Assembly: GCF_016860525.1 (NCBI RefSeq)
Contig: NZ_BNEA01000015.1
Span: forward strand, 744,001-808,000
Source of the DNA: Streptomyces rubradiris
Lineage (GTDB): Bacteria; Actinomycetota; Actinomycetes; Streptomycetales; Streptomycetaceae
Reading direction: 5' to 3'
Length of the DNA: 64,000 bases
Part shown: positions 39,801 to 48,469 of the stretch, one piece after another
Position numbering within the stretch: the first letter of the stretch is position 1
Layout: each line of letters starts with the position of its first letter
Translations under genes and position numbers: made by a program
The notes under the pieces: model-generated
Told to the model about the DNA's origin: nothing
What the model saw: only the letters and a program-made list of their open reading frames with translations
The model's database searches: none

Positions 39801-39939
39801 TGTCCTCGTCACGCCCGTGGTTGTGGAGTTCCAGCAGTCCTTGTTGCCAGTGCTCGGGAAACCGGAGCGCGCGGAAGTCCTCTGTCCAGGCTCCTTCGTC
39901 GCTCAGGTGGTAGGCGGCTCTGCGGATCTTCTTGTACAT
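36844..39939 (-). CDS. pPIWI_RE-family Argonaute relative
   Basis: A 1031-residue protein that I read as a pPIWI_RE protein. The N-terminal third (YKKIRRAAYHLSDEGAW, RREWWFSIVLNISLHTTPF, LHFHWGVRRW) matches the X domain of that family. A MID-like and an RNase H/PIWI-like region follow (LALVEIAHRSTFKPRETDPK, PTRLPRHLPVAVLVTPLPEA, PTALITHAQNSRLHWPWLQD). Glu909 in NPALVEIAVL is a candidate for the conserved E, and LSLPLPLHLAGLAQAYV is the expected C-terminal block. An acidic tail runs from about 971. AGGAGG precedes the ATG by five bases. It is the last gene of a four-gene operon, 80 bases after the helicase. The family is proposed to guide restriction of invading DNA. Catalysis and guide type are not shown here. 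Confidence 0.8.
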   Translation of the reverse strand: MYKKIRRAAYHLSDEGAWTEDFRALRFPEHWQQGLLELHNHGRDEDKRHKTVPTRRLDAVLQTLAPDIVVRPRPKPPVGQGAMPPDDFWMYVPDGAPDPLPDGTLGKLLDAWLRTLGPTGAADDPGFRSLLLRCSAELKQNLPGWEPVRGVELLAASPTKGGTAAPEPRQFQLATDALARRILTLDPYPFDGGELRFRALPRGPRDQGAELMSQPLSRTIKRREWWFSIVLNISLHTTPFDPRPRLHFHWGVRRWATHPRADTKRLNLPYREATTIYLRPRIPWLPGAPATERYALARLRRDRDSDGFAWVENDPAGILRTLSVTGHFPDIDQLLSEPTEWIKDGPGVRACVVHSTRMGVHEVGRGLMTHQLSELTAWAEQALPEGVVRVPDLVRGRGRGIAAPANRRAKPKGDAEKKAEELRAAQARRTALAALSRLTGLDSTDTGRPVVEARLLWQTAEVRRQGVTAFAQALGLDGPGDPDSAGVTDQDFDEARPGSPVVLEWQTPELILRLRCLPLADGLGDRLRPDAVVKGKGARIADGIMRRRRDLREWLSRDGADPSRPGLALVEIAHRSTFKPRETDPKFAIRLGCADAGLLTQFVVTSSEERGIDNADSLEHRAHNAWLDGLRQLGVRVLPQHTLGADLPNDLQYAALWMVKRRKDGPTRLPRHLPVAVLVTPLPEATDLALVRGWDDDACEWIPYPRFLLSLVKKAEIDPEEFAEPSPAIPGQRDGTSPQARWVTPKQWRANLAQQRQETASFLQRMLQSLRGRPTALITHAQNSRLHWPWLQDGQVIRDLLRTGHAPAGRLDDELRLVRVRGRTGRETAQWWGLAEKGEPNGQPAGFWAADISGDGQRSPDERVFYSTTERPGSQPVSPALDRLATRVTAAGNLVSQAGKGAWNPALVEIAVLGCHASDDFSDQAGKPDEPEVLALAMHQLRQAPDYPASLSLPLPLHLAGLAQAYVLPMFAEGESAEEDESDSSGEQAAGGAAEYEAEVDPDVADAAGLSAEPDLHDEAWGADRRLEAGT

Positions 39940-40019
39940 GTGTTCCTCCTTCAGGCGGGATGCGGGAGCGGAAAGCTCAGCGGGTGGATCCGTCGGCTCC
40001 CTGCTGAGCGGCTACAGCG

Positions 40020-43000
40020 TCACCGGGGTGGGTCCTCGCGGGTCTGTACGCCGATGCCGCACAGGGCCTCGTACAGGGGCTGGTAGAGCAGCCTGACCAG
40101 TGCGGGGTCAGATGGGTCTGGAAACCTTCCCGGGTCGATGCCTGGGGCGAAGTAGGGAGCCAATACGTCCCGCAACCTGACCAGCAGGCCGGGATCGTCG
40201 AGCCAACGAGGGAGTCGCCCCGACGAGAGCCTCCGAGTCCGTTCGGAGGCAAGCCGAGGGGCGAACGCGGCATCGACGAACACGACACGCGCCGGCACGC
40301 CGCCGCGTACCAGACGGCCGATCACCTGCCAGATGGTGACCAACTGGTCCCACGCGAAAGAGGTCTTCTCCTTGTCGGACAACGCTGAGTAGATGTAGCG
40401 CCGCGACAGCAGATGCCGCCATACCGCGCGGGCGGTCGCCCGGAAGGCGCCACCCGCTGCGTTGAGGCCCCCGGCCTTGCTTACCAGCTCGCCGAAGGTG
40501 CCCTGATCAAGTCCGGGCTGGTTACGTGCGAAGCGCGTGGCCCAGTCGTTGACGGCGAAGACAGCGAGGGACAGGTCGTCGGGGCGCGGATGCGGGCGGG
40601 CAAGGAAGAACACCGTCCCGAACGCGGCTACCCGCTCCTCGCCCGGACGCTGCGGTGCCGTGAGGATGTTGTGTCCGCGTTCGATGGCCAACAGTGGGGC
40701 CACTAGCAGTTCGGCGTCCGGATCATCGGCGAAGGAGGCGAGGTCGCCACGCCGCACGGCGCCCGCCCGGGGGCCTTGAGTGGCAGCCGGGGCCTCGCCG
40801 TCGACTGCCGCCTCCAGCTCGGCGTCGTCCGCGACGAGCACGCGGACCCGCCCCCGCCAGCGCGGGATCTCGTCCAGGCAGTCGGCTGCCACCGATGCCT
40901 CCCGGTAGCTGCCCACGAGGAGCAGCGCACGGCGGCGCCGTTCGTCTGCGATCTGCGCGAGTTCACGCTGGAGCGGGCCCGCACTGCCGTCGCGGCGGGG
41001 TCGTGCCAGCCGGTGTACGAGCATGCGCAGAACATCGTCGCGTTTGTCGGGGTCCTGTCCGGACAGGCGGATCGGGCGCCCCGCGTCGTCGTACTGGAAC
41101 TCTGTGCGGAATACGGTGTCCCGGATGGAGCGGAGTGCCTGTGGTTGTGGCTTGAGCACCGCTCGCACAGGGGCGAGCACGTGGGCACGGGTCGAGGTGC
41201 CTGCCCAGCTGGTGCCCGACATCAGCAGCACATGTGGTCCGTTCACGTCGTGTTCCGGGTCGGCGCCGAGCTGCGGAAGGGAGAGAAGGAGTTCCCGGCC
41301 CACTCCGGCGCACCGGAAAAAGCGCAGGGTCCCGGTGCGCCGACCGTCGCGCTCTGTCCCCGTATCCCGCTCCTCAATCAGGTACTGAAAGCCGATCACG
41401 TTCCCCATGGGGGCCTCGGGCAGCAGGGGGGCGTAGTCGAGGGGCGGTCGCCGGGTGAGGTCGTGTCCCCCCGGATCGAGCCGCAGGGCCGCCTCGACTT
41501 GGGGCCACAAGAAAGTGACACGGTCCAGGCGCTGGTGGAGCGCGGCGAGGATGAGGGTGAACTCCAGTCGGCGTGCGTTTGCTTCCAGCCAGGCATCCGT
41601 CAGGGGGACGTCTTCAGGGGCAGTCTTCCCCTGGGCGCCAGATGCCTGAGCCGGCCTCTGGTCCGGGCCCGGTGCACCGTCGAGAAGGTCCTCCAGCAGG
41701 CCGCGAACTCGGCGACGGGTGTGCCTCTCGTTGAGTGTGTGCAGCAGATCCTGTGCGAGGTCGGCCATCGCGTCCGCGGCCGTGCCGTGCGGCCCTCGAT
41801 CACCGAGCGGGTCGTCGCGGAAGGTGTCGAAAAGCTTGGTCACCTCGTCGCGGCGGGCGGCCCACGGGTCGCCGACCGCAGCAGGGGCGTCACCTGTCCC
41901 TGTGTCCAGGCCCTCGTCGTCACCGTAGAGGTCGGCCTCGTCCTCGATGTCGTATTCGCCGTCGGCCTCCCCCTCTCTCCGTGCAGGCGGGTACCAGGCG
42001 TGGAGCAGCTTCTCCTGAAGGGTCCAGGCGCTGAAATAGTCGATCTGCACCCACTTCCGCAGCTTCGCGTCCCCGATGAGTATGGCGTACAGCCGGTCGG
42101 CTGCGGAGCCTACGACATCCAGGGCGGCGGAGAAGCGTTCGACGTCCTGGTCGGACAGCTGGAGGCGACCCTGCCGGGCCAGCTCCGCGATCTCGTGCGT
42201 CTGCAGCTGGTCCAGCCAGGATTCGAGCCCCTTCGTTACCAGAGTGGCCGAGGGTGCGAACATTTGGTCGAGTTGCATCTGCACCCGGTCGGCCTCGTCC
42301 ACGATCACGATGTCGCTCCGCAGACAGGCCAGCTCCAGGTAGCGCAGCCGCTCGGCGTTGAGCTGGCGTGGCACCGGGGTCTGGACGAGACTCGCCGGGT
42401 TGGCCACCCAGATGAGCGCGTCCACGAGGTCCCTGGCCGCGGAGTGGCGGGGACAGGCGCTCCAGAGTGGGCAAGCGTGCGGGTCCCGGAGCTCCTCCAG
42501 GTCCGAGCCGTCGCCGAAGTCCTCGGAGCCACTGTCGTCGGGGCGTTCGCCGCGGGCTCGGGCGAGTTCCCGGGTGATCCTGGCGGCCGTGGACTCGTCC
42601 TTCCCGTCCTGCTGACGGACCGGGTGGAGGCTGCCGCACGGTGCGTCCGCGTAGCGCAGGGGTGCGGCCGAGTCGAGGACGCGCAGGGCATCCAGGGGAC
42701 ACGCGGTGCTCAGATGGGTGAACGCAGAGCTGGTGTGGGTGAGCAGGGAGTGTCCGCCGCGGCTGGCGAGCCGACGGTGGAGCCGCTGAGTGTGCTGCTG
42801 CCGGGTGGTGCCGCCCTGGACGATCGCCGCGCGCAGACCGAGTCCGCGGAACAGTGCGGTCAGCGCCAGCTGTTCCGCGACGTCACCGACGACGAGCGTC
42901 GTACGCAGGCCCTTGCGGTGCGCCCACACCGCGAGCAGCGTCATCAGGGTCGATTTTCCGGCGCCGACCATTCCCACGAGGTGCGTGAGTTGGTCGAGCG

Positions 43001-43745
43001 GCAGAGCGTCGGCCTTCTCGAACCCTGTTCCGTCGGCGGTGCGGGTGTCCAGTTCCAGTCGCGACAGGCGCTCGGCCCAGTTGCCCGGCTTCAGACCGCG
43101 CGTGCGCTCCGCCTCATCCATCCACTGTGCGATCCCCGCGAGTTCGGCGAGGGACACGTTCAACCGCGTCGATCGGCCAGGGCGTCCGGCGCCGAGGTCG
43201 TGACCCGATGGCGGATCGAGAACCAGGTCGGCCGACAGCGTGACGGATGTATACCTGCGGCGGTCCACTAAACGGTACGTGCCCTCGCTCGCCTGCGGAA
43301 GCGGATTGCTGGCGTAGTCGGGTAGCCGGCTCAGAGCGGTGTCGTACACCTCGAAGCGGTGTGCGGCCACGGGCGGACTGACGCGCCGGGCAGGACCGCC
43401 GCCGGGCGGGACACGGTAGCCACGCAGCCGCTCCGGCAGGTCGAGATAGGCCTCCAGGCTCTGCTGCCAGACGCGGTGGCGGCGCATGGGCCACAGCAGG
43501 TGACGGGCAGCGGTCAGCGCCAGTTCGTCGGCGGGGCGGGTGACGAGTCCGGCGGCTCGGGCGAAGGGGTAGCCGCCGAGGAGCACCCAGGTGCCATCGA
43601 CGGAGAGGCCCGGATCGAGAGTTTCCAGCAGACGCAGGCCCAGTTCGACCTGACACAGAAGCGCGGGCTTCGTTCCCGCGTGTTCCTGCGGCCAGGGGCC
43701 GAAGTCCTTGACGAGCTGCTGGTACCAGCCGTTGCGATCACGCAC
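40020..43745 (-). CDS. DinG/XPD-like helicase of the pPIWI_RE island with four conserved-type cysteines
   Basis: A large helicase, 1241 residues from the GTG at 43745. I chose that start because GGAG lies six bases before it and the resulting GTGCGTGA overlap with the endonuclease stop copies the eight-base overlap seen one gene upstream. The open frame itself runs to 43814. An N-terminal domain (CQVELGLRLL, LLGGYPFARA) may be the island-specific Z-type domain. Walker A GMVGAGKST is at about 261-266 and Walker B IVIVDEADR at about 483-486. Cys349, Cys370, Cys425 and Cys431 lie between them, where DinG/XPD helicases bind a 4Fe-4S cluster. The C-terminal part has the helicase block VIGRLVRGGVPARVVFVDAA. 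It should unwind or remodel nucleic acid for the PIWI protein. Confidence 0.8.
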   Translation of the reverse strand: MRDRNGWYQQLVKDFGPWPQEHAGTKPALLCQVELGLRLLETLDPGLSVDGTWVLLGGYPFARAAGLVTRPADELALTAARHLLWPMRRHRVWQQSLEAYLDLPERLRGYRVPPGGGPARRVSPPVAAHRFEVYDTALSRLPDYASNPLPQASEGTYRLVDRRRYTSVTLSADLVLDPPSGHDLGAGRPGRSTRLNVSLAELAGIAQWMDEAERTRGLKPGNWAERLSRLELDTRTADGTGFEKADALPLDQLTHLVGMVGAGKSTLMTLLAVWAHRKGLRTTLVVGDVAEQLALTALFRGLGLRAAIVQGGTTRQQHTQRLHRRLASRGGHSLLTHTSSAFTHLSTACPLDALRVLDSAAPLRYADAPCGSLHPVRQQDGKDESTAARITRELARARGERPDDSGSEDFGDGSDLEELRDPHACPLWSACPRHSAARDLVDALIWVANPASLVQTPVPRQLNAERLRYLELACLRSDIVIVDEADRVQMQLDQMFAPSATLVTKGLESWLDQLQTHEIAELARQGRLQLSDQDVERFSAALDVVGSAADRLYAILIGDAKLRKWVQIDYFSAWTLQEKLLHAWYPPARREGEADGEYDIEDEADLYGDDEGLDTGTGDAPAAVGDPWAARRDEVTKLFDTFRDDPLGDRGPHGTAADAMADLAQDLLHTLNERHTRRRVRGLLEDLLDGAPGPDQRPAQASGAQGKTAPEDVPLTDAWLEANARRLEFTLILAALHQRLDRVTFLWPQVEAALRLDPGGHDLTRRPPLDYAPLLPEAPMGNVIGFQYLIEERDTGTERDGRRTGTLRFFRCAGVGRELLLSLPQLGADPEHDVNGPHVLLMSGTSWAGTSTRAHVLAPVRAVLKPQPQALRSIRDTVFRTEFQYDDAGRPIRLSGQDPDKRDDVLRMLVHRLARPRRDGSAGPLQRELAQIADERRRRALLLVGSYREASVAADCLDEIPRWRGRVRVLVADDAELEAAVDGEAPAATQGPRAGAVRRGDLASFADDPDAELLVAPLLAIERGHNILTAPQRPGEERVAAFGTVFFLARPHPRPDDLSLAVFAVNDWATRFARNQPGLDQGTFGELVSKAGGLNAAGGAFRATARAVWRHLLSRRYIYSALSDKEKTSFAWDQLVTIWQVIGRLVRGGVPARVVFVDAAFAPRLASERTRRLSSGRLPRWLDDPGLLVRLRDVLAPYFAPGIDPGRFPDPSDPALVRLLYQPLYEALCGIGVQTREDPPR

Positions 43746-44931
43746 CTTTTGCTCCTGCTCCTTCTGCTTCCGCGGTCGACGGAGCGATACGAGCCTCGGG
43801 CCCTCGCTCGCCACGCAACCGAAACCGCGCCGCCTTCACTAGCTGTTCGTCCGTCAGCAGCCGCAGGCCGCCGGCGGACGCCGGGCGCTCCTGGTCGAAA
43901 ACGTCGAGATAGTCCCGCCGCGTGCGCACCCGGAACCGCGGTACCACCCAGCAGGCCTCGTGGTAGGGCGGCTCCGGTCGGACGGGCTCCGCAGTGCTGC
44001 CGAGCAGCCCGGGAAACGCCCAGTCCTTGACGTCGACGGCCCACACGTACCCGTCGGGAAAGGTGATCCTCAGGTCGTACGCGTCGAACCCTGGCCACAT
44101 CTCCACGCCTAGTCCCAGGTCTCGTAGGGCCTGTTCCAGCTCGGTCTCCGCCCTGCCGGGGCCGGTCACGAACTGTCTGAGGGGCCTGCGCAGTTGGCGC
44201 AGCTCACCGGTTTCGGCCGGGTCGAGCAGGCGGCCGTGCGGTGCGTCTCCTTCATGCCGGCACTGGTCCCGTTCGCACCACCAACCGCCTCCGGCCAGCG
44301 GTGTGAGTAGGGTCAGGCACCGCCCGCAGGTGAGGTAGGAGCCGTCCCTACGGTGACTGGCGGGCACCGGCGCATAGATCTCCTCGATCAGGAACCTCAC
44401 CGGATCGAGGAACAGGTCCGTGCTGACGTCGGACCACTCGGCCTCGGTGAGCACAGGGCGGTCGACGAGCAGGCGGCGGAACGCCGTGTACGACTCGGGG
44501 GACGAGGCGTCGCGGCATGCCCGCATGGCTTCATGGACGACAAGTCGGTCGTACTGGCGAGCGGTGCTGCCGCCGCGCCCCTCGACGGCCAGTTCCTGGC
44601 AGAGCTGTGTCGGCTCCCCCGAGTCCTCGTCGATCAGCCGGTCGTCGCCGGTGAAGAGCCCGTCGGGTAGCCGGTCGAGCGGCCAGCTGCCCAGCGGCCG
44701 TGTGCGGCACCACCGGACCATCTCGGGCACCCCGGCCGGCGGACGTGCGCCGTTGCGCAGGCACTGCAGCACGAGCGCGTCCAGGGCCCTCTGGGCATCG
44801 GCCGGATAAGGCAGCCTGAAGGAGTCGAGCCGGGTAACCGCGTCGAGCCGAACGACGGCGGTCGCGACATCACGCAGCAGAACGACGTCCGGGTTGGCAA
44901 GCCAGTCAGGAAGATGCGGTCGATCAGTCAT
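43738..44931 (-). CDS. PD-(D/E)xK endonuclease with zinc ribbon, pPIWI_RE island REase
   Basis: A 397-residue protein. A helical N-terminal domain (DWLANPDVVLLRDVATAVVR) leads to a zinc ribbon with Cys202, Cys205, Cys219 and Cys224 (TCGRCLTLL, WWCERDQC). The nuclease core follows: TELEQALRDLG with Glu264, AYDLRITFPDG with Asp286, and VWAVDVKDWA with Asp300 and Lys302. This E...D...DxK order is that of restriction-type endonucleases and matches the REase named with pPIWI_RE proteins. Both ends overlap neighbours by eight bases (ATGACTGA with the nuclease gene, GTGCGTGA with the helicase). It is probably the DNA-cutting subunit, which is inferred. Confidence 0.82.
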   Translation of the reverse strand: MTDRPHLPDWLANPDVVLLRDVATAVVRLDAVTRLDSFRLPYPADAQRALDALVLQCLRNGARPPAGVPEMVRWCRTRPLGSWPLDRLPDGLFTGDDRLIDEDSGEPTQLCQELAVEGRGGSTARQYDRLVVHEAMRACRDASSPESYTAFRRLLVDRPVLTEAEWSDVSTDLFLDPVRFLIEEIYAPVPASHRRDGSYLTCGRCLTLLTPLAGGGWWCERDQCRHEGDAPHGRLLDPAETGELRQLRRPLRQFVTGPGRAETELEQALRDLGLGVEMWPGFDAYDLRITFPDGYVWAVDVKDWAFPGLLGSTAEPVRPEPPYHEACWVVPRFRVRTRRDYLDVFDQERPASAGGLRLLTDEQLVKAARFRLRGERGPEARIAPSTAEAEGAGAKGA

Positions 44932-46675
44932 GCGGGTTCCCTCGATCGGGGTCCCAGGCCGACGCATCCTCCAGCGTGCCGGTGGCACGCGGATGATCGG
45001 CCGTGTAGGCGGTGCCGGGACCGCACCAGGTGCGTGCCTGGCAGCCGTGGCAGTGCCGCCCCGTCCTGGGTTCGTACGACGTGTCGTTCAGCAGGGGCTG
45101 GGCGATCTCGGCGATGACCTCGCGGGCCTCTGTGACGGTCTCCGGATGGGCAGGGTCGATACGTTCCAGGCGACTGAGGCCCCGGTCAGCTCGCAGGTGC
45201 TCCAGCTCGATCCAGGAACGCCGCGCCCCGGTGCCGACGGCTCCGGCGGAGAACAGCAGTACCGCCAGCGCGAGCTGTGGATATGACCGCAGGAGGGACC
45301 GCCCCTCCCACAGAGGCCGGGAGGAGGTCTTGGTCTCCCGCCAGATCCACCGGCCGCGGAAGGTGTACAGGAGGTCGGGCACGGCCAGGACGACGACGTC
45401 GAGTTCAGGGACGTAGGCGGTCACCGTGTGCTGCACAAGCACCTGCTCCTCGGGGGCGATCCCGTCCAGAGGGCACAGCGCGCGGTGCTCGTCGAGCATC
45501 CGGGCGGCCTCCCACGCCGACGGACCGTCCAGGTTGTACTCCCCTGCCACCTCGAATTCGTCGGGGCGGGGCAGGCTCCGGCACGTGCGCGCAGGGCGTA
45601 CGGAGTGCCGCTTGTTCAGCCAGTCGTCGACGGCCCGGCCCCGGCGTGCGCCGTCGCCCTCCTCGGCCAGGTTGTCGAGGTGGAGCCGTCGGACCAAGTG
45701 GTACTGGGCCGGGCACTCGCCGTACAGGCGCAGGTCCCAGGCGGACAGAGAGCGCCGTTTGTGGGCCTGCGTCGAAGGCGTGCCTCCCCACAGATCCGGG
45801 GTCCTGCGCAGCGCGGTGCACCGGCTGATGCCCTTGCACTCGACGCAGCTCTCGCCGGGTCGCGTGCCGGTCCCGGTGGCCACATGGTGGAAGACAGGTG
45901 CGGTGTCGGCGGTAAAGCGCTCCGCCGCCTGCGCGGACCTCCAGTCCAGCAGCAGGGTGGCACTGCCGTCCGCGCACCCGAAGTCGAACACGCGCACCCG
46001 GTCCGGTGGACGCCCGGGGTTGGTCGGCGCCTCAGGCGGAGCGACACGGGCTCGGCGCCGAGGAGTCTCCTCGCCTTTGGCCATGACATGGGCGATGGCA
46101 GCCTTCTCCGCCGCTGGACGGTCTTCCTTGGCTCTACCCAGCGACGGAATCCAGAGCTCCCTGAGGGAGCCGTCCGCGGACGCGTAGGGTCGGCCCCAGA
46201 CGGTGTGCTCGTACTGCCGTGCCCCACGTGCGTCGGGCACCTCCCGCCGGGCGGTGCGCACCGTCCATCCCGACCGGACCGGCGCGGTCGATGGCAGCCC
46301 TGCCGCCCTGGCCTGCGACTGCTCACGCTCACGGGCGACGGCATACCGTTCCAGCGCCTGCGCTGTCCACTCCAGCAGGGCCGGATGCACGACTGCGCCA
46401 CGTCCGCGGAATACCCCACGAGTACTGCGGAGTTCGGCGAGCACCCGCCCAAGTGGCCACCCTTCGTGTTCCCAGAGGTCGAGCGCGGCGAACAGGGGCC
46501 CGAACGCGAACTCCTCGCGTGGTGCGGGGCGAAACGGTGTGGGCGGATCCGCGGTGACCATCGGCCGCACGGCGGTCCGCAGGTGGGATGGGCAGGCGGC
46601 GGGAGCCGGACGGGCGTGTCTGGGGCTCACTTTGATCAGCCATCCGTGCCCTGCGGTTCCCGGCGGATTCTGCAT
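44924..46675 (-). CDS. Cas4/AddB-like Fe-S PD-(D/E)xK nuclease, first gene of the pPIWI_RE operon
   Basis: A 583-residue protein. The ATG at 46675 follows GGGGGA by four bases. Residues 1-300 are of unknown type and include a CxxCxxxxxC triad (277, 280, 286). The nuclease half begins with SAWDLRLYGECP (Cys321), has VVLAVPDLLYTF with Asp434, IWRETKTSS with Glu447 and Lys449, then the QxxxL-type YPQLALAV, and ends with HCHGCQARTWC (Cys542, 545 and 551). One cysteine before the core and three after it is the iron-staple layout of AddB, Cas4 and Dna2. Such nucleases trim single-stranded ends. It is not one of the three standard pPIWI_RE genes but is tightly coupled to them. Confidence 0.78.
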   Translation of the reverse strand: MQNPPGTAGHGWLIKVSPRHARPAPAACPSHLRTAVRPMVTADPPTPFRPAPREEFAFGPLFAALDLWEHEGWPLGRVLAELRSTRGVFRGRGAVVHPALLEWTAQALERYAVAREREQSQARAAGLPSTAPVRSGWTVRTARREVPDARGARQYEHTVWGRPYASADGSLRELWIPSLGRAKEDRPAAEKAAIAHVMAKGEETPRRRARVAPPEAPTNPGRPPDRVRVFDFGCADGSATLLLDWRSAQAAERFTADTAPVFHHVATGTGTRPGESCVECKGISRCTALRRTPDLWGGTPSTQAHKRRSLSAWDLRLYGECPAQYHLVRRLHLDNLAEEGDGARRGRAVDDWLNKRHSVRPARTCRSLPRPDEFEVAGEYNLDGPSAWEAARMLDEHRALCPLDGIAPEEQVLVQHTVTAYVPELDVVVLAVPDLLYTFRGRWIWRETKTSSRPLWEGRSLLRSYPQLALAVLLFSAGAVGTGARRSWIELEHLRADRGLSRLERIDPAHPETVTEAREVIAEIAQPLLNDTSYEPRTGRHCHGCQARTWCGPGTAYTADHPRATGTLEDASAWDPDRGNPHD

Positions 46676-46772
46676 TGATTCCCCCTGGTGAGGACAGCGC
46701 GAGCGATCGAGGACAGGGCTCAGCCGGAACGCAGGCAACGCTCCAGCGTGCACTTCACAATGCCATAAATCT

Positions 46773-46787
46773 GTGAACTAAGTCCAT
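46773..46787. promoter_or_regulatory. Island operator candidate, copy 1 (imperfect)
   Basis: GTGAACTAAGTCCAT matches 12 of 15 bases of the perfect inverted repeat at 53275. It lies in the 185-base gap between the pPIWI_RE operon (minus) and kinase 1 (plus), 97 bases before the nuclease start and 73 before the kinase start. A TACGCT hexamer at 46817-46822 could be a -10 box for the kinase. Confidence 0.5.
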
Positions 46788-46860
46788 AGACGAAACGATC
46801 CACTTCCGTTTCACGCTACGCTGAGATGCACCAAGTGGTGCAGGCGTACGGAGGGGCGCA

Positions 46861-48333
46861 GTGGTGGACAGCGGTTCACAGGAGTTCCGCGCGGGCGAAG
46901 TGGTCGAGGGTCGCTACGAGTTGGCCGAGTCGATCGGCAAGGGCGGCATGGCGCAGGTGTGGCGTGCCGCAGACCGCGAAACCGGTCTCGACGTAGCGGT
47001 GAAGTTCCTCCGCCCTGACTCAGAGGACCTGCGCCAGCTCGACACCCTCGCGCGGCAGGAGGAACTCGACGTGCTCCGTGCCCGATTCCGGCGCGAGACA
47101 ATGCTCCTGGGCAGGCTGGACCACCCGGGCATCCCGGAGCTCTATGGGCACGGGTCGCACCGGGGAATGCCGTACATGGCGATGCGCCACGTCCCCGGTG
47201 TGAACCTGCACAAGTTCCTCGGCGAGCACGGCCCGCTCACGCTCACCGTGGCCGCCGCCGTCGCGGCGCAGGTGGCGGACGCCCTGGCCTGCGCGCACAC
47301 GCTGCCCGTGGTGCACCGGGACCTCAAGCCGCAGAACATCATGATCTCGGACGACGGTGTCGCCGTCCTCATCGACTTCGGCATCGCCAAGCCCTTGGGA
47401 ATGGGCGTCACTCAGTACACACGGCACGGCTCGACACTGGGGAGCCGCGGCTACCAGGCGCCAGAGCAGATCCTGGAGAAGGAGCCCACCACTCGCACCG
47501 ACGTCTACTGCTTCGGTTGTGTCTGCTACGAGCTCTTCGTCGGCCGACCACCTTTCGTCGCCGACGGGACGAAGGGCATGGTCGAGCAGCACCTGCACGA
47601 CGACCCTCTGCCCCTCGCGGTCCACGCCGCCGGAATTCCCGGCTCCCTGGACGACCTTGTGCTCCGGATGCTCGCCAAGGCCCCCGAGCGCCGGCCGACC
47701 GTCGAAGAGGTCCGAGAGGTCCTGGCCGCGCTGACGCCACGCCCTGGTGATCCCGAACCGCGTCCGCGGCTGAAGCGCGATCCCACGGCGCCCTTCCGGC
47801 TCCCGCGGGAGCGGCCGATCCGTCGGCAGCCGCCCGCTCCCTCGCCGTCCGCTCCCGCGGCTCACGACGAGTGGCTCGACGCGCGTGCCGTCGAGAAGCT
47901 GTGCGACGAGGCTCAGCGGGAGATTCACGACGGCGACCCAGACCACGCAGTACGTCGGCTTGAAGGGCTCGCAGAACGGGCGCGCGACGAGTGGGGATCA
48001 CGGCGGCCGTTGGTCCGCCGGGTCTGGGAGCTTACGGCGGAGGGCCTGCGCCTGGCCGGGGAGTGCGGCCCGGCCGCCCGCTTCTACGAGAGCATCGCGA
48101 GCGAACTCGTGCACGGCGACGGTCCCGAGGAACGGGCGTGCCGGGCGGTGCTGCGGCTGCGGGCGGCCGAGTGCCGGCTCGCGTTCGGCGAGATCGAGGA
48201 GGCGATCGCCGCTGTGGAGGCGGCAGGCCACGTGGCGGCCGGGCTGCCCGCCTCACTGGCGGCGCGCGTGGAGGAGGTACGCCGCGAGGTCGACCTCGAC
48301 GTCACCGAACGGCTCGCCGGTCCGGAGTCCTGA
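46861..48333 (+). CDS. Soluble Ser/Thr protein kinase with C-terminal helical-repeat region (kinase 1)
   Basis: A 490-residue Hanks-type kinase. The Gly loop is ESIGKGGMAQVW, the ATP Lys is Lys48, HRDLKPQN holds the catalytic Asp154, and IDFGIAKP holds the metal-binding Asp172. GSRGYQAPEQIL is the activation-loop end. After a Pro-rich linker (about 290-330), residues 335-490 form amphipathic helices like TPR repeats (HDEWLDARAVEKLCDEAQRE region). There is no membrane span and no PASTA domain. The GTG at 46861 follows GGAGGGGCGCA. Divergent from the pPIWI_RE operon and convergent with the methylase. A regulatory or toxic role in the island is inferred. Confidence 0.88.
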   Translation: MVDSGSQEFRAGEVVEGRYELAESIGKGGMAQVWRAADRETGLDVAVKFLRPDSEDLRQLDTLARQEELDVLRARFRRETMLLGRLDHPGIPELYGHGSHRGMPYMAMRHVPGVNLHKFLGEHGPLTLTVAAAVAAQVADALACAHTLPVVHRDLKPQNIMISDDGVAVLIDFGIAKPLGMGVTQYTRHGSTLGSRGYQAPEQILEKEPTTRTDVYCFGCVCYELFVGRPPFVADGTKGMVEQHLHDDPLPLAVHAAGIPGSLDDLVLRMLAKAPERRPTVEEVREVLAALTPRPGDPEPRPRLKRDPTAPFRLPRERPIRRQPPAPSPSAPAAHDEWLDARAVEKLCDEAQREIHDGDPDHAVRRLEGLAERARDEWGSRRPLVRRVWELTAEGLRLAGECGPAARFYESIASELVHGDGPEERACRAVLRLRAAECRLAFGEIEEAIAAVEAAGHVAAGLPASLAARVEEVRREVDLDVTERLAGPES

Positions 48334-48469
48334 AACCGGGATACGGCCGGACCCCCTCGGGCGAGGACAGGCATCCGGCCCTCGGGGCTCGGCAAGACCA
48401 CGCGCCGTAAGCCGAAACTAGCCTGATCGCCGAGGTCCGAGGCTGCGCACCGCCCGGCCCGGCGCCTTG

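Noticed and set aside
43746..43814. Upstream GTG start for the helicase, adding 23 residues
   Set aside because: It would give a 77-base overlap with the endonuclease gene and has no clear ribosome site, whereas GTG 43745 has GGAG at the right distance and the same eight-base overlap as the gene pair before it.
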